From: Flagellimonas hymeniacidonis
Lineage (GTDB): Bacteria > Bacteroidota > Bacteroidia > Flavobacteriales > Flavobacteriaceae
Reading direction: 5' to 3'
Assembly: GCF_008040165.1 (NCBI RefSeq)
Contig: NZ_VRUR01000002.1
Coordinates: 1,550,001-1,614,000 of the forward strand
DNA: 64,000 nucleotides
Below are positions 18,905 through 29,275 of the stretch, piece by piece; within the stretch, counting starts at the first letter, position 1, and the number at the start of each line of letters is the position of its first letter. The position numbers and the translations under genes are program-made. The notes beneath the pieces were generated by a model, which worked only from the letters and a program-made list of their open reading frames with translations, was not told where the DNA came from and did not search any database.

Positions 18905-19766
18905 ATTGCTTTCGCTCCTTTGTTGGATTGTCTTTATAAACCAATGTCCTATGAGGGAATGGAATGTCGATATTTTCCTTATCAAATTGCAATTTAATGC
19001 TTTCCAATAGGTCGCACTGCATATTAAAGGCATCCGCACTATTTTTGGCCCAAGCAAATCCTCTTAGATTTACAGAGGATTCCCCAAGTTCAACTACCTT
19101 GACAGGGACAACCTCCATACCTTCTGCTGTTTCCTTTGGAGTTCTATTATCTATACTTAAAGGATGGCATATAATTTGATTTTTGATTATCTCCTTTGCT
19201 TTTTCTATATCAGAATCATACCCGATTCCTATTTCTATCCATTTGCATATTTTGTCATCCCCAAAGTCTGCATTTATGATGATTTCATCACTAATTTTTG
19301 AATTTGGGATTATAATTCGCCTATTCTCAAAATCCCTGATGACCGTGTGCCGCAAAGTGATATCTTCCACTATTCCGGCAAGCTCTCCAAGGCTTAAGCG
19401 GTCATTGACCCTAAAAGGTTTAAAAATCACTATAAAAATACCACTTATAATATTTCCTAAAGCATGTTGGGAGGCAAAGCCCACGGCCACGGCCAATACT
19501 CCAGCACCCGCCAATAATGAATTTGCAAGTACTCGTAAAGAGGGCATCGTATATATTGCTATACTTATGCCTGTTACATATAGTATAGCTCTGATCGCAT
19601 GTCTAAAAAATTTATAATTGGTTGGGTCGTTTTTCATTTCTTCCGTGGATTTTCGTATTAGCCTTTTAAAAAAAAGGTCGACCAAATACGCCACCAAAAA
19701 GGTTAGAAGAATAATTACCAAGGGGATTCCAAAAGTGTCCATACTATTTAGGATTTCTTCTTTCAT
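18891..19766 (-). CDS. mscS: MscS-family mechanosensitive channel
   Basis: The 291-aa protein has three membrane helices. The pore helix and following beta domain are visible as GAGVLAVAVGFASQHALGN and FKPFRVNDRL, the defining MscS segment. It opens under membrane tension to release solutes on hypo-osmotic shock. It forms a two-gene operon with the CorA-like gene (14-bp overlap). Confidence 0.94.
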   Translation of the reverse strand: MKEEILNSMDTFGIPLVIILLTFLVAYLVDLFFKRLIRKSTEEMKNDPTNYKFFRHAIRAILYVTGISIAIYTMPSLRVLANSLLAGAGVLAVAVGFASQHALGNIISGIFIVIFKPFRVNDRLSLGELAGIVEDITLRHTVIRDFENRRIIIPNSKISDEIIINADFGDDKICKWIEIGIGYDSDIEKAKEIIKNQIICHPLSIDNRTPKETAEGMEVVPVKVVELGESSVNLRGFAWAKNSADAFNMQCDLLESIKLQFDKENIDIPFPHRTLVYKDNPTKERKQYEQA

Positions 19767-20530
19767 CAGTATACATACTTAATTAAAGTATCAACAATGT
19801 AATGATTTTACACTACAAGTATGGCCAAGGTATGCAGATATAAACCGCTGACGATAAAGAGCCGATCAATGAAGTAATTGGTGTGGCATGAAATAGTGTT
19901 GACTGGTAAAATTAGTCTCAAGTAAGTTTGATTCCACAAAATCGCCTGCTAATAGTACTAAAAGAAGAAAAAAGAGGAAGTCTTGGAAAACATTCGTGGC
20001 TGTTGCAGAACTCCGATAAATATCAATTTTTGCTTTTACCAATATGCGGGCCTCCTGTCATGGTATTTTAATTGGTTCCCTAGAGATTATCAAAACCATA
20101 ACATGACTAACAATCGTTTCTTCTAAAAGTTCCAACCAAGTTTGAAATGTATCCAAGATCAGACTATAACAAATTAATATTGGAGCTGGCAGAAGTATTT
20201 TCCCAACCTTTTTAGATAATAATCCACCACTAGGCATTGATGTATTCATCTTCGGGACAATGGTATAAGTAACTGATTCTATTATATTGATGTTCCAAAT
20301 ACTACTTGAGCATACTATACAATATAGGTTTCGAAAACTGGATTGAATCATGCTAAATTGATTTTGGTTTCACATACAATAGTGTTAAAATATTGGTATA
20401 TTTAGCACAAAAATTATGTATAATGCTGTAAATTATTAAAGTAAAATCTTACTTATAATAGAGATTGAATGCGCGCTTGAATAGTTGACGACATGGATGA
20501 TTATAACCAACCAAACCACCAAAAAAGATT
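19767..20530. other. 764-bp intergenic region, no confident gene
   Basis: The stretch between the MscS and histidine kinase starts contains one uninterrupted minus-strand frame of 97 codons (20058-20351). Its product shows no recognisable domain, signal peptide or upstream ribosome-binding signal. It may be spurious or a remnant. The region directly before the kinase (20360-20530) is very AT-rich and probably contains the promoter. I see no RNA gene. Confidence 0.4.
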
Positions 20531-22201
20531 ATGAAGCAAACGATTGCATTAAAGACCACAGTTTTAGCAATTAGCTTGCTCTGTCTAATTCTTGGAGTAG
20601 TTGTATTGTTTGGATGGTACACGAACAATGTTAAGTTTATTCAAGTACTGCCCATGTTTGTGCCAATGCAGTATAATACGGCCTTGGGATTTCTGCTTGC
20701 CGGTATTGGTCTACTCTCAGTATTAAAGGATAAAAAGATACTGGGCAAGCTATTATTCTTAATAATTGGGACAATAGGTATTTTGACGCTATTTGAATAT
20801 ATCATTGGAGTTAATCTGGGAATAGACGAGCTAATGATGGAACACCACATAACGGTGGAAACATCGCACCCAGGTAGAATGGCCCCTAACACCGCACTTT
20901 GCTTCCTCCTGACCGCGATTGCCATGTTCCTGCCACTCAATAAAGGACAAAAAGCCGTTCAAATAAGTGGCGTGATAGGATCTATGGTTTTTGGGCTGGG
21001 CCTCGTCGCCTTTGTAGGTTATCTTATTGATATGGAAGTTACATATGGATGGGGTAAATTAACCAATATGGCCGTACATACAGCTTTAGGCTTTATGGCT
21101 TTAGGCATGGGAATAACTTCTTTGAGCATTTACAAGGAATTTCAGACTTTGACTGTGAGCAATCCAAATAACGATTTTTGGCTTACTGGATATGCATTTT
21201 CTGTTGCCTTGATCATATTTTTTATTGACCTGAGTTTACCGCTTGGCATTTCGGCGGGCACCCTTTATGTGTTAATCATACTATTTGCATGGTTTATAAG
21301 GCGACGATACATCACTTTAGTTCTTGCATTATTTACAACACTGCTTGTAACGATGGGATATTTCTACTCAGAGGGAGGGGCCGAAACTTGGATGGTCATT
21401 TCAAATCGAAGTTTCTCCATAATGGTCATATGTGTTGTGGCTCGTCTTCTTTTATTAATAAAAAAGAAAAATAACGAACTGGAATTGACGAATGCTCAAA
21501 TGGATTTGAACCTTGTGGAAATTAAAAATAAAAACAGGGAACTTGAACAGTTCACTTATATCGCCTCACATGACCTTCAGGAGCCATTGCGCACAGTAAT
21601 CAACTTCACCGATCTTTTTGAACAACAATACAAAGAGAAATTGGATGAAGAAGGCAAAAAATATCTACATTTTATATCTCGAGCCTCAAAACGGATGAGC
21701 CTTTTGATCAAAGGGCTTTTGGATTATTCAAGGATAGGTCAAAACAAAGAAAGAATCAAAATTGATGTGAACAAGATGTTAAACGACTTACAAGTAGACC
21801 TTCATGCAACGATTGATGAGACAGGCACGAGCTTTGACATTGGGCCGCTTCCTAAAATACGAGGATTTAAAGTAGAATTGAGGCTATTATTTCAAAATTT
21901 AATACATAACGCCATAAAGTTTAGAAAAGATGTGGAGAAGCCACATATTGCAATTACTGCCAAGGATAAGATAGAATACTATGAGCTCTCCGTAAAGGAT
22001 AATGGAATTGGTATTGCAGAAGAGCACCAGAAAAAGATATTTTCCATTTTTCAACGTCTTCACGCACAAAAAGAATACGAAGGTACTGGCATTGGACTGG
22101 CACATTGTAAAAAGATTGTGGAATTGCATCAAGGAACAATCAGGGTATCCTCTATTCCAAATTGTGGAAGCGAGTTTATTTTTACTATTAAAAAATTCTA
22201 A
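20531..22201 (+). CDS. Membrane sensor histidine kinase
   Basis: The 556-aa protein has an N-terminal block of about eight hydrophobic helices (1-310), then a coil, then a HisKA domain with phospho-acceptor SHDLQEPLRT (His near residue 346). The ATPase domain shows N-box LIHNAIKFR, G1 DNGIGIA and G2 GTGIGLAHCKKIV. No PAS or GAF domain is visible, so the membrane block itself may sense. The next gene, three bases downstream, is a stand-alone receiver that it probably phosphorylates. Confidence 0.92.
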   Translation: MKQTIALKTTVLAISLLCLILGVVVLFGWYTNNVKFIQVLPMFVPMQYNTALGFLLAGIGLLSVLKDKKILGKLLFLIIGTIGILTLFEYIIGVNLGIDELMMEHHITVETSHPGRMAPNTALCFLLTAIAMFLPLNKGQKAVQISGVIGSMVFGLGLVAFVGYLIDMEVTYGWGKLTNMAVHTALGFMALGMGITSLSIYKEFQTLTVSNPNNDFWLTGYAFSVALIIFFIDLSLPLGISAGTLYVLIILFAWFIRRRYITLVLALFTTLLVTMGYFYSEGGAETWMVISNRSFSIMVICVVARLLLLIKKKNNELELTNAQMDLNLVEIKNKNRELEQFTYIASHDLQEPLRTVINFTDLFEQQYKEKLDEEGKKYLHFISRASKRMSLLIKGLLDYSRIGQNKERIKIDVNKMLNDLQVDLHATIDETGTSFDIGPLPKIRGFKVELRLLFQNLIHNAIKFRKDVEKPHIAITAKDKIEYYELSVKDNGIGIAEEHQKKIFSIFQRLHAQKEYEGTGIGLAHCKKIVELHQGTIRVSSIPNCGSEFIFTIKKF

Positions 22202-22204
22202 ATC

Positions 22205-22615
22205 ATGAGAAAAAAACTAAAAAGTATTTTATTGGTGGATGATGATGAGGCAACAAATTTTATACATAGATTAGTTATCAAACAATCAGATTGTGCTGAG
22301 AACATAGTAATCAAGGAAAATGGGATTGATGCACTAAACTACTTAAAGTCGGAGGTTAATGGTGAGCACCCCCAACCTAACCTAATATTCTTGGATATAA
22401 ACATGCCAGCAATGGACGGTTGGGGATTTCTTGAAGAATATAAAGCCTTACCAAAACAACAGCAAGCCGATACAGTGATTGTTATGTTGACAACATCGCT
22501 AAATCCAGAAGATAAAAAAAAGGCAAGCAGTATTCCAGAGATATCAGATTTTATATCCAAACCATTGACCATAGAGAAGATGAACAAGGTGCATGCAAAT
22601 TTTTTTTTAAATTAA
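22205..22615 (+). CDS. Single-domain (CheY/Rcp1-like) response regulator
   Basis: The 136-aa protein is a receiver domain only. The acidic pocket is VDDDE (about 12-16), the phospho-acceptor Asp lies in FLDINMP, the Thr is in MLTTS and the Lys is in ISKPLT. There is no output domain. This sort of regulator typically passes phosphate onward or acts by protein contact. It is 3 bp downstream of the histidine kinase on the same strand, so the pair forms one operon and one pathway. An HPt protein is encoded nearby at 26229-26549 and could be the next phosphate carrier (speculation). Confidence 0.92.
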   Translation: MRKKLKSILLVDDDEATNFIHRLVIKQSDCAENIVIKENGIDALNYLKSEVNGEHPQPNLIFLDINMPAMDGWGFLEEYKALPKQQQADTVIVMLTTSLNPEDKKKASSIPEISDFISKPLTIEKMNKVHANFFLN

Positions 22616-22904
22616 AGAAGGCATTTTTAAGCTCCTATTTTACATTCAATACTCCAATTTTCTTTTTTCGCCACCAATACCGATAAGAAAGTAGCTCATA
22701 GCAATTAGCTATTTCTAAGATTTTTATAAAGCTATAAATATGCCCTATTTTAATTTGGTATCGGCAACGCTATGGAACATCCAGTCCTCGTTTCTGTGTG
22801 TTCTCACGAATGTGTTCCTACCATGATGGTGCCAAAATGTATGATTGATATTCTTTTAGCATCTTCGATGGATTGTTTCCTTGAACCCCATAAAAATCAA
22901 AAGA

Positions 22905-22922
22905 CCCCTCCTGTAGGAGGGG
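22905..22922 (-). terminator. Hairpin with U-tract reading on the minus strand (repeat copy 1)
   Basis: A perfect 7-bp stem CCCCTCC/GGAGGGG closes a 4-base loop. On the minus strand it is followed by a T-rich run (TCTTTTGATTTTTAT), fitting a Rho-independent terminator for the 56-codon gene upstream on that strand. An identical copy is at 24339-24356. Confidence 0.65.
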
Positions 22923-23246
22923 CCCAATGGCCCGAAACCAAAATGTATACCTAAAATATTGTGTTTTTCAAATTCTTGGTTTAGTGGTATTAAAGAATGA
23001 AACCTTATAGCCAATATTTTATTCTACACTTGTAGGAGTTAGAAATAGCTCAAATCACGAATATTTAACCCTATATTCCCCTTTTTTGAAAACAATTGCC
23101 AAAATTGCCTATTCCTAATCTAACGATAATTAAAAAAAAACTACATAACCTCAAAATTTAGATTTATACCATATTAATAAAGATTTATAGATAATATTTC
23201 CTTTTTGTGCCCCTTATGGCCAATGACATGCATTGGGACATGGCTG

Positions 23247-23417
23247 CTAGTCAAATGCAAATCCGGTCGAAACCCTGAACACGAACGCGTACAGTACCAC
23301 CGCGTACATCGATATTCCGAACCATGCGAAAAACTTGAAATAATTTTTAACGATTCTACTGCCCAGGTTGTTAAAGCCCTGGGTGTAAATTTCTTTTATT
23401 AGTTGTAGGGTGTTCAT
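23247..23417 (-). CDS. 56-aa membrane protein, DUF6747-like, copy 1
   Basis: ATG at 23417 opens 56 codons to TAG at 23247. The product starts MNTLQLIKEIYTQGFNNLGS, has one hydrophobic helix (about 29-48, WFGISMYAVVLYAFVF) and ends TGFAFD. It resembles short single-helix proteins restricted to Flavobacteriia that I recall as DUF6747. The family name is from memory and unverified. The plus-strand frame over the same bases is a shadow. Function is unknown. The minus-strand hairpin at 22905-22922 would end its transcript. Confidence 0.65.
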   Translation of the reverse strand: MNTLQLIKEIYTQGFNNLGSRIVKNYFKFFAWFGISMYAVVLYAFVFRVSTGFAFD

Positions 23418-24039
23418 AATGTTTTTTTTAAAGATTAATATTTAAAATCGATTCGCCGGTGCAATCTTCCGCACCACTATGGCCGTAGCCCGATTTCTGC
23501 AAACCGTTGAGCATGACATGCTACCACTGTATGTTTCACATCGTGGTCAGATTTGTCGGCCCACTACAGAACAAGAAGTATGTATACGTTCAAGAACAAT
23601 GTTGTGAGCAGTGCCGTCTTTGAAATAATAAAACTTAAATTTTTCATGATAATTAGATTTGGGTCCAATAACGATGTAAATGTAGGATGATTCTGTAATG
23701 TTGGTGGGCTTTTTTCGATGGATCGTATGTTGGGGCAGGTGAATCGGGGCATTTTTACAATAAACCAAACTGGGAAATGATCGATATCGGTGGACAAGCT
23801 TTGATCCAATTGGCCAAATAGGTGCGCTCAAGGAAAACAGGTGGGCGGAAATTGGTATATGGGTTCTGATGGCATGGCGGTCTGCACCTTAGGCCTAACG
23901 AAAAAGCACACTTTTCCCGGTCATTCCATAAACATTGGACCGTGTTTGGTTAAAGCAAGCATGTTCACAAGGAACGGTTGGGCATCTTTCCAATAGGATA
24001 TAGGGCGGTGAACGAAAAACTAGGATTGTTTCCAAAAGG

Positions 24040-24280
24040 TCATTCTTGTGCTACCATCTACTACTACCAAAACAGAGCAGCTTCTGTGAGCAAAAAAAGG
24101 AGCCGCTGTGAAAAGATCTTCATGGTGTTTTTGTGAAGTTAGTTTTTTCAGGGGTCGTGTAGTGGATATCCATATTTTTCCCTTTACTGATTTTCCAATG
24201 CGCTTTTCGCTAAGTTTTTCTTGTTGCCCCTCTTTTGTCTTTTCCAAGTTTTCCACAATTAGGGTCTAGTGGTGAAATCC
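24040..24280. other. 241-bp unique spacer between the long repeats
   Basis: This sequence occurs once, between the two repeat copies. A minus-strand frame of 78 codons spans 24020-24256 and starts MENLEKTKEGQQEKLSEKRI, a lysine/glutamate-rich opening that I do not recognise. It could be the 5' end of a lost gene that the duplication cut off. Confidence 0.35.
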
Positions 24281-25473
24281 GATATTCTTTTAGCATCTTC
24301 GATGGATTGTTCCCTTGAACCCCATAAAAATCAAAAGACCCCTCCTGTAGGAGGGGTCCAATGGCCCGAAACCAAAATGTATACCTAAAATATTGTGTTT
24401 TTCAAATTCTTGGTTTAGTGGTATTAAAGAATGAAACCTTATAGCCAATATTTTATTCTACACTTGTAGGAGTTAGAAATAGCTCAAATCACGAATATTT
24501 AACCCTATATTCCCCTTTTTTGAAAACAATTGCCAAAATTGCCTATTCCTAATCTAACGATAATTAAAAAAAAACTACATAACCTCAAAATTTAGATTTA
24601 TACCATATTAATAAAGATTTATAGATAATATTTCCTTTTTGTGCCCCTTATGGCCAATGACATGCATTGGGACATGGCTGCTAGTCAAATGCAAATCCGG
24701 TCGAAACCCTGAACACGAACGCGTACAGTACCACCGCGTACATCGATATTCCGAACCATGCGAAAAACTTGAAATAATTTTTAACGATTCTACTGCCCAG
24801 GTTGTTAAAGCCCTGGGTGTAAATTTCTTTTATTAGTTGTAGGGTGTTCATAATGTTTTTTTTAAAGATTAATATTTAAAATCGATTCGCCGGTGCAATC
24901 TTCCGCACCACTATGGCCGTAGCCCGATTTCTGCAAACCGTTGAGCATGACATGCTACCACTGTATGTTTCACATCGTGGTCAGATTTGTCGGCCCACTA
25001 CAGAACAAGAAGTATGTATACGTTCAAGAACAATGTTGTGAGCAGTGCCGTCTTTGAAATAATAAAACTTAAATTTTTCATGATAATTAGATTTGGGTCC
25101 AATAACGATGTAAATGTAGGATGATTCTGTAATGTTGGTGGGCTTTTTTCGATGGATCGTATGTTGGGGCAGGTGAATCGGGGCATTTTTACAATAAACC
25201 AAACTGGGAAATGATCGATATCGGTGGACAAGCTTTGATCCAATTGGCCAAATAGGTGCGCTCAAGGAAAACAGGTGGGCGGAAATTGGTATATGGGTTC
25301 TGATGGCATGGCGGTCTGCACCTTAGGCCTAACGAAAAAGCACACTTTTCCCGGTCATTCCATAAACATTGGACCGTGTTTGGTTAAAGCAAGCATGTTC
25401 ACAAGGAACGGTTGGGCATCTTTCCAATAGGATATAGGGCGGTGAACGAAAAACTAGGATTGTTTCCAAAAGG
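24281..25473. repeat. 1193-bp long direct repeat, copy 2
   Basis: This is the second copy of the unit at 22847-24039, separated from it by 241 bp of unique sequence. The near-identity implies a very recent duplication or gene conversion. The right end stops 46 bp before the end of the LytTR regulator gene. It carries the second copy of the small gene (24681-24851) and of the hairpin (24339-24356). Confidence 0.93.
24681..24851 (-). CDS. 56-aa membrane protein, DUF6747-like, copy 2
   Basis: The reading frame is identical to the one at 23247-23417, contained in the second copy of the long direct repeat. The encoded proteins are the same, so dosage rather than diversification would be the consequence of the duplication. 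The intact frame in both copies, while the rest of the repeat looks decayed, supports it being the real gene of the unit. Confidence 0.65.
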   Translation of the reverse strand: MNTLQLIKEIYTQGFNNLGSRIVKNYFKFFAWFGISMYAVVLYAFVFRVSTGFAFD

Positions 25474-25519
25474 CCGTGGGGGCATTTCCATAAGGAAGGT
25501 GCAATTAAATTTGATGGTA

Positions 25520-26227
25520 TCAGAGTCGGTTTAGCCGCCTCATCAGTTCCGGCTTGTTCGGCCGGCTTACCGGAATTACATCCTTACCTATCAAAACGCT
25601 ATGATCTTCAATGTCAACTATTTTCTTTGTGTTGATTATATATGACCGGTGTACCCTAAAAAATATATCTTGAGGAAGTTTATTGTTTATTTTTTTTAAG
25701 GTAGAATGAACCATGTAATTTTTATCATTCGTTTTCATAAAGATATAATCTCCTTTTGCTTCTATTGATGTAATAGAGGGGATATCAATTTTCACCAATC
25801 TACGGTCTATATTTATATATAGTTCCTCAATAGACTCATCGGGAACTGGGCTTTCGAACGTAGCTTTAGTATTTTGAAATGTTGAAAGTGCCCGTTCTAC
25901 ACCTTTGTCAAAACGTTCTTGCGAAACAGGTTTAACGATATAATCTATTATACATCCGTATTCAAAAGCCTCTAGGGCATAATTCTGATCTGCGGTTGTC
26001 ATTATAATTTGTGGTGGGTCCTTGATTGTCTTAATAAAGTCCAAACCCGTAAATATTGGCATATGTATATCCAAAAAAACAAGGTCAGTGGAATAGTCAT
26101 TAAGATAAGTAATTGCATTCACGGCACTATGAAAAATTTCCTGAACTTCTATATTGGGATTGTTTTTACTGAGTCGCCCAAGAATGGTTCTAGATGTCTC
26201 CTCATCGTCTATAATAATACAATTCAT
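25520..26227 (-). CDS. LytTR-family response regulator
   Basis: The 235-aa protein has an N-terminal receiver (IDDEETSR acidic pair; phospho-Asp in LVFLDIHMP; Lys in YIVKPVS) and a C-terminal LytTR DNA-binding domain (about 140-235; FFRVHRSYIINTKKIVDIE). There is no cognate LytS-type kinase next to it. It is preceded by an HPt gene ending 1 bp upstream. The pair therefore probably receives phosphate from a hybrid or soluble kinase elsewhere. Confidence 0.93.
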   Translation of the reverse strand: MNCIIIDDEETSRTILGRLSKNNPNIEVQEIFHSAVNAITYLNDYSTDLVFLDIHMPIFTGLDFIKTIKDPPQIIMTTADQNYALEAFEYGCIIDYIVKPVSQERFDKGVERALSTFQNTKATFESPVPDESIEELYINIDRRLVKIDIPSITSIEAKGDYIFMKTNDKNYMVHSTLKKINNKLPQDIFFRVHRSYIINTKKIVDIEDHSVLIGKDVIPVSRPNKPELMRRLNRL

Positions 26228-26228
26228 A

Positions 26229-26549
26229 TTATGCCTTTTTTATAAAAAGTAACATGGTAGCCAATATGCGTTCAAAATCTATTTTTAAACTTTGATTGCT
26301 ATCCTTTAGTTGAATACAATACTTTTCAGCGATTTTAAATCCATTTTTTAAGTCTAAGATCTTTATTTTATGACTTAACTTATGAACAACTTCTGACGTT
26401 TTGAGGTAGTTTCCATTCTTAAGATATAGTTGGTAGCTTTCAATTTCCTTTGAAATTTCCCTTTTAAAAATATCAATAAGATCTTTCTTGAAATGCGCAT
26501 CTCCACCACAAATTTGATTGATATAGTCCAAACTTGGTTTTTCCTCCAT
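26229..26549 (-). CDS. HPt (histidine phosphotransfer) domain protein
   Basis: The 106-aa all-helical protein has the phospho-His motif in VVHKLSHKIKIL (His56, as expected for the H-x-L pattern). No other domain is present. HPt proteins shuttle phosphate between a hybrid kinase and a response regulator. Its stop is 1 bp before the LytTR regulator start on the same strand, so the two form an operon. Confidence is moderate because HPt domains are short and divergent. Confidence 0.75.
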   Translation of the reverse strand: MEEKPSLDYINQICGGDAHFKKDLIDIFKREISKEIESYQLYLKNGNYLKTSEVVHKLSHKIKILDLKNGFKIAEKYCIQLKDSNQSLKIDFERILATMLLFIKKA

Positions 26550-27370
26550 CCGATAACTTAATAAAGTTGTTTATTTCGTTTGCCCCATTATACCAATCTT
26601 CCTTTTCAAACCAAATCTAATGAGGTACAAACCAGTTTAACATCATTTGATTATCCATTGGCAACCATTAATTCAATAATGAATCACTATAACTTTCTAT
26701 CATGAACATGAAGGAGAAAAGTTCATTTCTCATTGTGATTATTAAAACTCACAAGAATAGCAACGTATGCATTCTAATTCATTCAATATAAGTAAGATAA
26801 TACTTGTTAATATTTTTGTTAACATATAACCAGCACCTCATTTGTTATATTGTGATTTTGAAGAAATATGTTGTAAAAGCCTTAAAAATAGATGTCAACT
26901 TGCTGTTTTAAAGTTTATTGGGTATAATGTTATTCCTTAATGGAAGCCTTAGTAATAACTCTTTAAATGTCAATTGTGGAAGGTTAAGAGCTATTGTATA
27001 GAGGATTGAACAAGATGATTCCTTAGGTTTATTCATCTCTGTTCGTAAATAAATCTGTTTCGTAATATTTAGGACGGTACTGAACCTCCCTCCTTTCGCC
27101 CTATTGATTAGACCTTCTCTTACCATAGCGTACAACGACTTTCTTCTTTTATAAAATGTCTTTTATTTAAGACGTCTCGATATCCCGTTTAATATCACTC
27201 TAATGTTTATCACTTAAGAACTAATAAGTCATAAAAAAGCACACCGTTTGGCTTAATGTGAGCCAAATTTTATTGCCTTCTACCGTCTTATTGCCATATA
27301 TTAACCTACAAAAGAAAAATCCAATGGGTGTATTTTCAGATTTTACAGGATTCAAAATAGTACGCTTCCA
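26550..27370. other. 821-bp intergenic region
   Basis: No convincing gene. A 75-codon minus-strand frame (26908-27135) shows no domain or signal peptide. At 27248-27268 a TTTGGCT/AGCCAAA hairpin could end transcription from the broken gene at 27371-29275 (minus) or mark an old 3' end. The rest is AT-rich with several repeated AATAT stretches. Confidence 0.4.
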
Positions 27371-29275
27371 TCAATTAAGTTTCCAAACGGTATGGTTCGT
27401 TGAGCTAAAATTACTTCGGTGTGTTCCTCCAATTGCAAACAGTTCTCCATTTAGATTGACCAGTGAATAAAAAATAGCCCTTATGGGTACCGAACCAATT
27501 GTTGTTGCTAATTCCCAATCTTCTCCGGTTGAAGATTCATAAAAAGTAGAACTGTTGTTGGGGCCATCCACAAGAGTACTCATCAATATAATTGTATCGT
27601 CTGTCACCACTTTTCTTACAGCGTTTATGCCCCTCTCCCGAATATTTGATACAATAGGGTCGGATCAGTTGGTTCCATCCATACTTGTTCTTGTACCGAT
27701 CCCATCAATGTCAGGATCTGGATAGGGCTCTATGCTATAGAGTATGCCGTTCAAGCTTTGGACCTGAAAGCTGTACTTGGTTTCAAATCCGTGGTTCTCT
27801 GTCTCCAAATCCCAACTCAGACCATTGATACTGCTGTACACATTGCGTTCCAGGGAGAGGTCATCAATTTCACTCGTATAACCGGCAATCCTAAATATCT
27901 TATCGCCCAGAACCGTAAACTTTAAGGATTGGTACTGAATAAACGGAGTTGTTTCTGTCTCTTCCATCCAAATTATACCATCGTCGGAACTGAAAATTCT
28001 AGTGGACTGACCACTATCATGGATACCTCCATAGATCCACAGCTTGTCATTGTTTTTTGAATAATTTGCAATTTGCTTGAAATAAGCTTGGGGATAATTG
28101 GGATTAATTAGAATGCAGATGTCATAGTAAAAGGTAGCATATTTGGATTCTACAGTATTTGCCAAATCATAAGCATAGCCTCCAACGTTGGCCAATAACC
28201 TTTTTGACATTTTTGCTTTCTCCGAAGTTGGATCGTCTAGGCTTAACTTGATGGTATTGATCTCCTTGCTCCACCAGTCAAAGTTTTTTTGGTTTAAAAA
28301 ATTCTTCTCCAATTTTTTATAATAGAATTTTTGTAATTGCTGTTCTAACCTAATATTATGCTTAATTATTTTTAATTGGCGTATATAAGATTTGTTGTTT
28401 TCGATGCTTCTTACTTTTCTCGCTATACTGTCAAGATTTGTATAACCGCTGAGATTCCTTACCATCCGATTATATTCATTGTATACTAAAACAAGATTTC
28501 CCTTTTCTTCATGAGCTGTGGCTTCATTTATGAAATCGGAAGAGATTTTATCTAAATTTTCACTATCCAAGTCTATTAGTCCCTTTCTATCAGCTTCTAG
28601 TTCAAGTCAATGAAATACATGAAGAATATGGCTTTGGGAAGGCTAATCATGACCCATTTTATGAACGAATATTTCATTAGATATCCCCACAGCCTATCGA
28701 GCCATCCCTCTGTCTTTTTAATCTCTATAAAATTCATGTCCTCATTTCCAATAACAGCAGCGCAAGAAAAACTCTCATGGCCAGGCAAATGGCCGCCATA
28801 GTTTGAAAAACCAGCACCGCATGCTACTACTCCTTGAATTTTTTTAGTGAAAACTGCAATAGTTGATGCTAGGCGTGCTCCGCAGGAAAACCCGGTAGTG
28901 TAAATCCTATTGGAGTCTATATTGAATTCAGTGAAAACTTTGCCGAACAATCTATTTGAAACCTCAAAATTTTCATCATAGAGGGCATTTCTAGAATCAT
29001 TGGAACAGACCAAAATGTAATTGTATTGTTCTGCCGACTTTATAAACCAATGTATGCCATGCTTACCTTCGGCGGCTGGATGAAAAAATGAAAACTATCG
29101 GAGATGATATATTCGGATTGTAGGTTTTTGGCAGATATAAAGCAAAAGATTCTGTTGTATTCTGTGAAACAGGTATTGAATCTAAAACTCTTCCAACAGG
29201 ATATTTTCCAATTTGAGAATACGAATTTAAACAGAATACGAAAAAGAGAAAAGCCAAGCGGGAATACCTTTCCAT
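27371..29275 (-). pseudogene. Broken secreted alpha/beta-hydrolase with C-terminal helical and Kelch-like domain
   Basis: Three collinear minus-strand frames join into one gene. 29275-29063 encodes a signal peptide and ALYLPKTYNP. 29013-28597 encodes the hydrolase core with nucleophile elbow TGFSCGARLAS. 28570-27371 encodes a helical linker and repeated beta motifs (LWIYGGIHDSGQSTRIFSS, ELFAIGGTHR). Three lesions separate them: a +1 shift at a run of six A (29083-29088), a -1 shift near 28600, and an in-frame TGA at 27665-27667. The hydrolase resembles PHB-depolymerase-type esterases. As sequenced, no full product can be made. Confidence 0.8.

Larger units (their letters stand above)
22847..24039. 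repeat. 1193-bp long direct repeat, copy 1
   Basis: From 22847 to 24039 the sequence recurs at 24281-25473, offset by exactly 1434 bp. Reading side by side I find only two substitutions, both in the first 80 bp. Flanks differ on both sides. Inside are a 56-codon minus-strand gene (23247-23417), a hairpin with a U-tract on the minus strand (22905-22922), and about 600 bp whose plus-strand frames look like decayed coding sequence. I see no terminal inverted repeats and no transposase, so this is a segmental duplication rather than an insertion sequence. Confidence 0.93.

Noticed and set aside
20058-20351. 97-codon minus-strand frame
   Set aside because: No domain, no signal and no clear start context. 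Kept only as a note in the intergenic entry.
23205-23831. Plus-strand 65-codon and minus-strand 94- and 81-codon frames in the repeat (and their second copies)
   Set aside because: They overlap the better-supported 56-codon minus gene or show no domain or start context. They appear in duplicate only because the DNA is duplicated.
22847-25473. Long repeat as an insertion sequence pair
   Set aside because: No transposase frame, no terminal inverted repeats and no target-site duplication could be found at the repeat edges.
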